A stretch of DNA of 64,000 bases from Phoronis australis (taxonomy: Eukaryota > Phoronida > Phoronidae), in NCBI GenBank assembly GCA_002633005.1, contig NMRA01000067.1, positions 315,025 to 379,024 on the forward strand. Reading direction: 5' to 3'. Within the stretch, counting starts at the first letter, position 1. Each line of letters starts with the position of its first letter. Made by a program: the position numbers and the translations under genes. Under the pieces are notes generated by a model that saw only the letters and a program-made list of their open reading frames with translations, was not told the DNA's origin and did no database searches. Below are positions 63,461 through 64,000 of this stretch, in pieces.

Positions 63461-64000
63461 CTGATGGAAACAGAAATTAACATTGAAATAACTGTTTTAC
63501 ATTTCATTTAACACGTAACTTTAATGATTCGAATTCTAGTATTTGCGATGCAAATAACCATTTTCGTAAAGCCTGAACTTCAAGACTGAGTTTTTAATAA
63601 CGTTTATAATTCATTGACCAGGTTTCCAAATTAAGCCAAAACAGTCTATTAAGATGCGTATAATATTCATGAAATGAACGTAATAACCCAAACAGCTTAT
63701 GGCATCTCGAGTAAATGTCCCATGCTGACTCAGTAGTCATTAGCTTAGTGTCTGAGGCTAAGTAATAAGGCTAGAGTTACAACATAGTCTCATTTCCTAT
63801 GTTCAAAATTATTAAATTAAATCATAAATCAAAATGTTTAAATAAAAGTTTGAGTCACGATAGATGGAGTAACTCGGAGGACATGACAACTGAGTAAAAT
63901 GTATCGCATGAATCATTTTTAACCTGATTTATGTTGTCGCAGTATTTTGCCAGGCATTGCTTCCTTCACCAGAGTGACACCTGGCGTTCTGGCCTAGACT
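63461..64000. other. Right edge, likely 5' intron of the LIM gene
   Basis: AT-rich with no recognisable exon. A minus-strand ATGCCTGGCAAAATACTGCG frame near 63950 is short and unsupported. The LIM gene promoter and 5' untranslated exon probably lie beyond the window or in this stretch. Confidence 0.35.

Overview
The window is animal nuclear DNA, AT-rich, with GT-AG introns of about 0.1-2 kb, tRNA-derived SINEs, LINE debris, small DNA-transposon remnants and simple tandem repeats. Intron size, divergence of the proteins from vertebrate ones and the heterozygous-looking assembly suggest a marine invertebrate. An invertebrate deuterostome (amphioxus, hemichordate or echinoderm type) is my guess, but the sequence does not prove it.

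Layout. 1-12.1 kb has no protein gene I can support. It holds three intact initiator tRNA-Met genes (minus strand), two decayed tRNA copies and a diverged tandem segmental duplication whose right half was interrupted by a LINE with clean 12-bp target-site duplications. 12.2-13.5 kb holds a probable small secreted-peptide gene (134 aa, signal peptide, dibasic sites, C-terminal Gly). 13.7-15.9 kb is repeats. 16.2-33.7 kb (minus) is a complete 22-exon CTR9 gene of the Paf1 complex. 33.7-39.2 kb is repeat-rich and contains duplicated blocks around gaps. 39.3-40.7 kb (plus) is a Hunchback/Ikaros-like C2H2 zinc-finger gene, followed by decayed repeats of its last finger. 47.8-51.6 kb (minus) is a complete six-exon MED18 gene. 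It shares a 201-bp divergent promoter with a complete eight-exon TRDMT1/DNMT2 gene (51.8-58.0 kb, plus). 62.1-63.5 kb (minus) is the 5' part of a muscle-LIM/CSRP-type gene with two alternative start exons, each encoding half of the LIM domain.

Functions. CTR9 (Pol II elongation, histone marks) and MED18 (Mediator head) are core transcription machinery. TRDMT1 methylates tRNA-Asp C38. No operon-like logic connects them.

Assembly caution. Single n characters mark gaps at 1982, 14890, 32848, 35282, 37151, 39785, 42169, 44026 and 61532. Six of these lie at or near pairs of nearly identical direct repeats (0.2-1.4 kb), which look like unmerged haplotype contig ends. Apparent duplications there, including a second copy of the zinc-finger exon, should not be read as gene duplication.

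Most notable observations: the LIM half-domain exon pair in which joint inclusion creates an immediate stop; the peptide precursor ending in SIF-Gly; a perfect 48-bp palindrome in a MED18 intron; and a LINE insertion with its empty site preserved in a paralogous block.
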